NCBI RefSeq assembly: GCF_022870865.1
Contig: NZ_CP091508.1
Span: 1,922,001 to 1,986,000, forward strand
Source: Uruburuella testudinis
GTDB taxonomy: Bacteria > Pseudomonadota > Gammaproteobacteria > Burkholderiales > Neisseriaceae
Length of the DNA stretch: 64,000 bases
Reading direction: 5' to 3'
Shown: positions 63,814-64,000 of the stretch, one piece after another
How positions within the stretch are numbered: the stretch's first letter is position 1
How the letters are laid out: every line of letters begins with the position of its first letter
Translations under genes and position numbers: made by a program
The notes under the pieces: model-generated
Database searches by the model: none
Seen by the model: only the letters and a program-made list of their open reading frames with translations
What the model was told of the DNA's origin: nothing

Positions 63814-64000
63814 ATGAGTCATCTCATTCAAGACTGGCGCCCTGAAGACAAACAGTTTTGGGCGCAAACCGGCCGCCCTATCGCCCGGCGCAATTTATGG
63901 ATTTCCATTCCCGCACTGCTGCTGGCATTTGCCATCTGGCAGGTGTGGAGCGTGGCGGTGGTCAACCTGCCCAATATCGGCTTCCAATACACCCCCAACC
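63814..64000 (+). CDS. narK2: NarK-type nitrate/nitrite transporter (second, 3' end cut by window)
   Basis: GGAGAACACAC precedes the ATG at 63814. The first 62 residues, MSHLIQDWRPEDKQFWAQTG then a membrane segment (LLAFAIWQVWSVAVV), match the start of NarK2-type antiporters (W-x-P-E-x-x-x-F-W-x-x-x-G). The gene runs out of the window. It is the second member of a tandem narK pair. Confidence 0.8.
   Translation, partial: MSHLIQDWRPEDKQFWAQTGRPIARRNLWISIPALLLAFAIWQVWSVAVVNLPNIGFQYTPN

Overview
The window is chromosomal DNA of a Neisseria species. The 12-base DNA uptake sequence AGGCCGTCTGAA (AG-DUS) and its complement occur dozens of times, often as inverted pairs forming transcription terminators, with a few ATGCCGTCTGAA copies. 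FetA, the lldD-iscR-iscS-iscU-iscA-hscB order, the leuC/leuD/leuB arrangement and a Correia-like repeat agree. A tandem narK pair at the right edge suggests a nitrate-respiring commensal rather than a meningococcus or gonococcus. The species cannot be fixed from the sequence alone.

Layout. 1-13.7 kb: an accessory redox/aldehyde cluster of a flavodoxin-fold oxidoreductase, two aldo/keto reductases, an SDR, a zinc alcohol dehydrogenase, an AraC_N-type regulator resembling YqhC, two cupins, a carboxymuconolactone-decarboxylase-like lipoprotein, a DUF1330 protein, a DJ-1/PfpI protein and an amidohydrolase, interrupted by fetA. Four of the enzymes carry twin-arginine export signals. A near-identical 34-bp box lies upstream of at least two transcription units and is probably the regulator's operator. 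13.9-27.1 kb: housekeeping genes (mnmA, fadD, hisZ-purA, lldD, the isc cluster with a ybiI-like gene, hscB). 27.5-31.9 kb: a LolA-like / MMPL exporter / flavin-oxidoreductase operon resembling the export end of an aryl-polyene cluster without its biosynthetic genes. 32-38.4 kb: cysT-cysW-cysA, a DASS transporter, ubiX with a coupled 26-codon ORF, and an unknown gene. 38.7-44.3 kb: gph and then a prophage remnant with three polyvalent-type proteins and an overlapping Rz/Rz1 spanin pair. 44.3-47.1 kb: a metal-efflux operon (arsR-type regulator plus CDF transporter) and a thiolase. 47.4-52.9 kb: leuC, two entericidin-like lipoproteins, leuD, two small enzymes and leuB. 52.9-54.3 kb: a tandem array of about 236-bp units, each with one DUS. 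54.7-58.9 kb: pqiABC and an esterase. 59.4-61.8 kb: a cNMP/CBS/DUF294 protein and a DEDDh exonuclease. 62.5-64 kb: two NarK-type transporters.

Repeats are the other main theme. A palindromic MITE-like family of about 165 bp, with ends TAGGGTGTCCTGA and TCAGGACACCCTA, has about twelve full or partial copies here. Two of them supply the stop codons of neighbouring genes, and one is interrupted by unrelated sequence. A Correia-like element with different terminal repeats, two miniature derivatives, and a third small family centred on CGGCAATTTTAA / TTAATTGCCG are also present. All functional statements rest on reading protein motifs and recalling families; no database search was possible.
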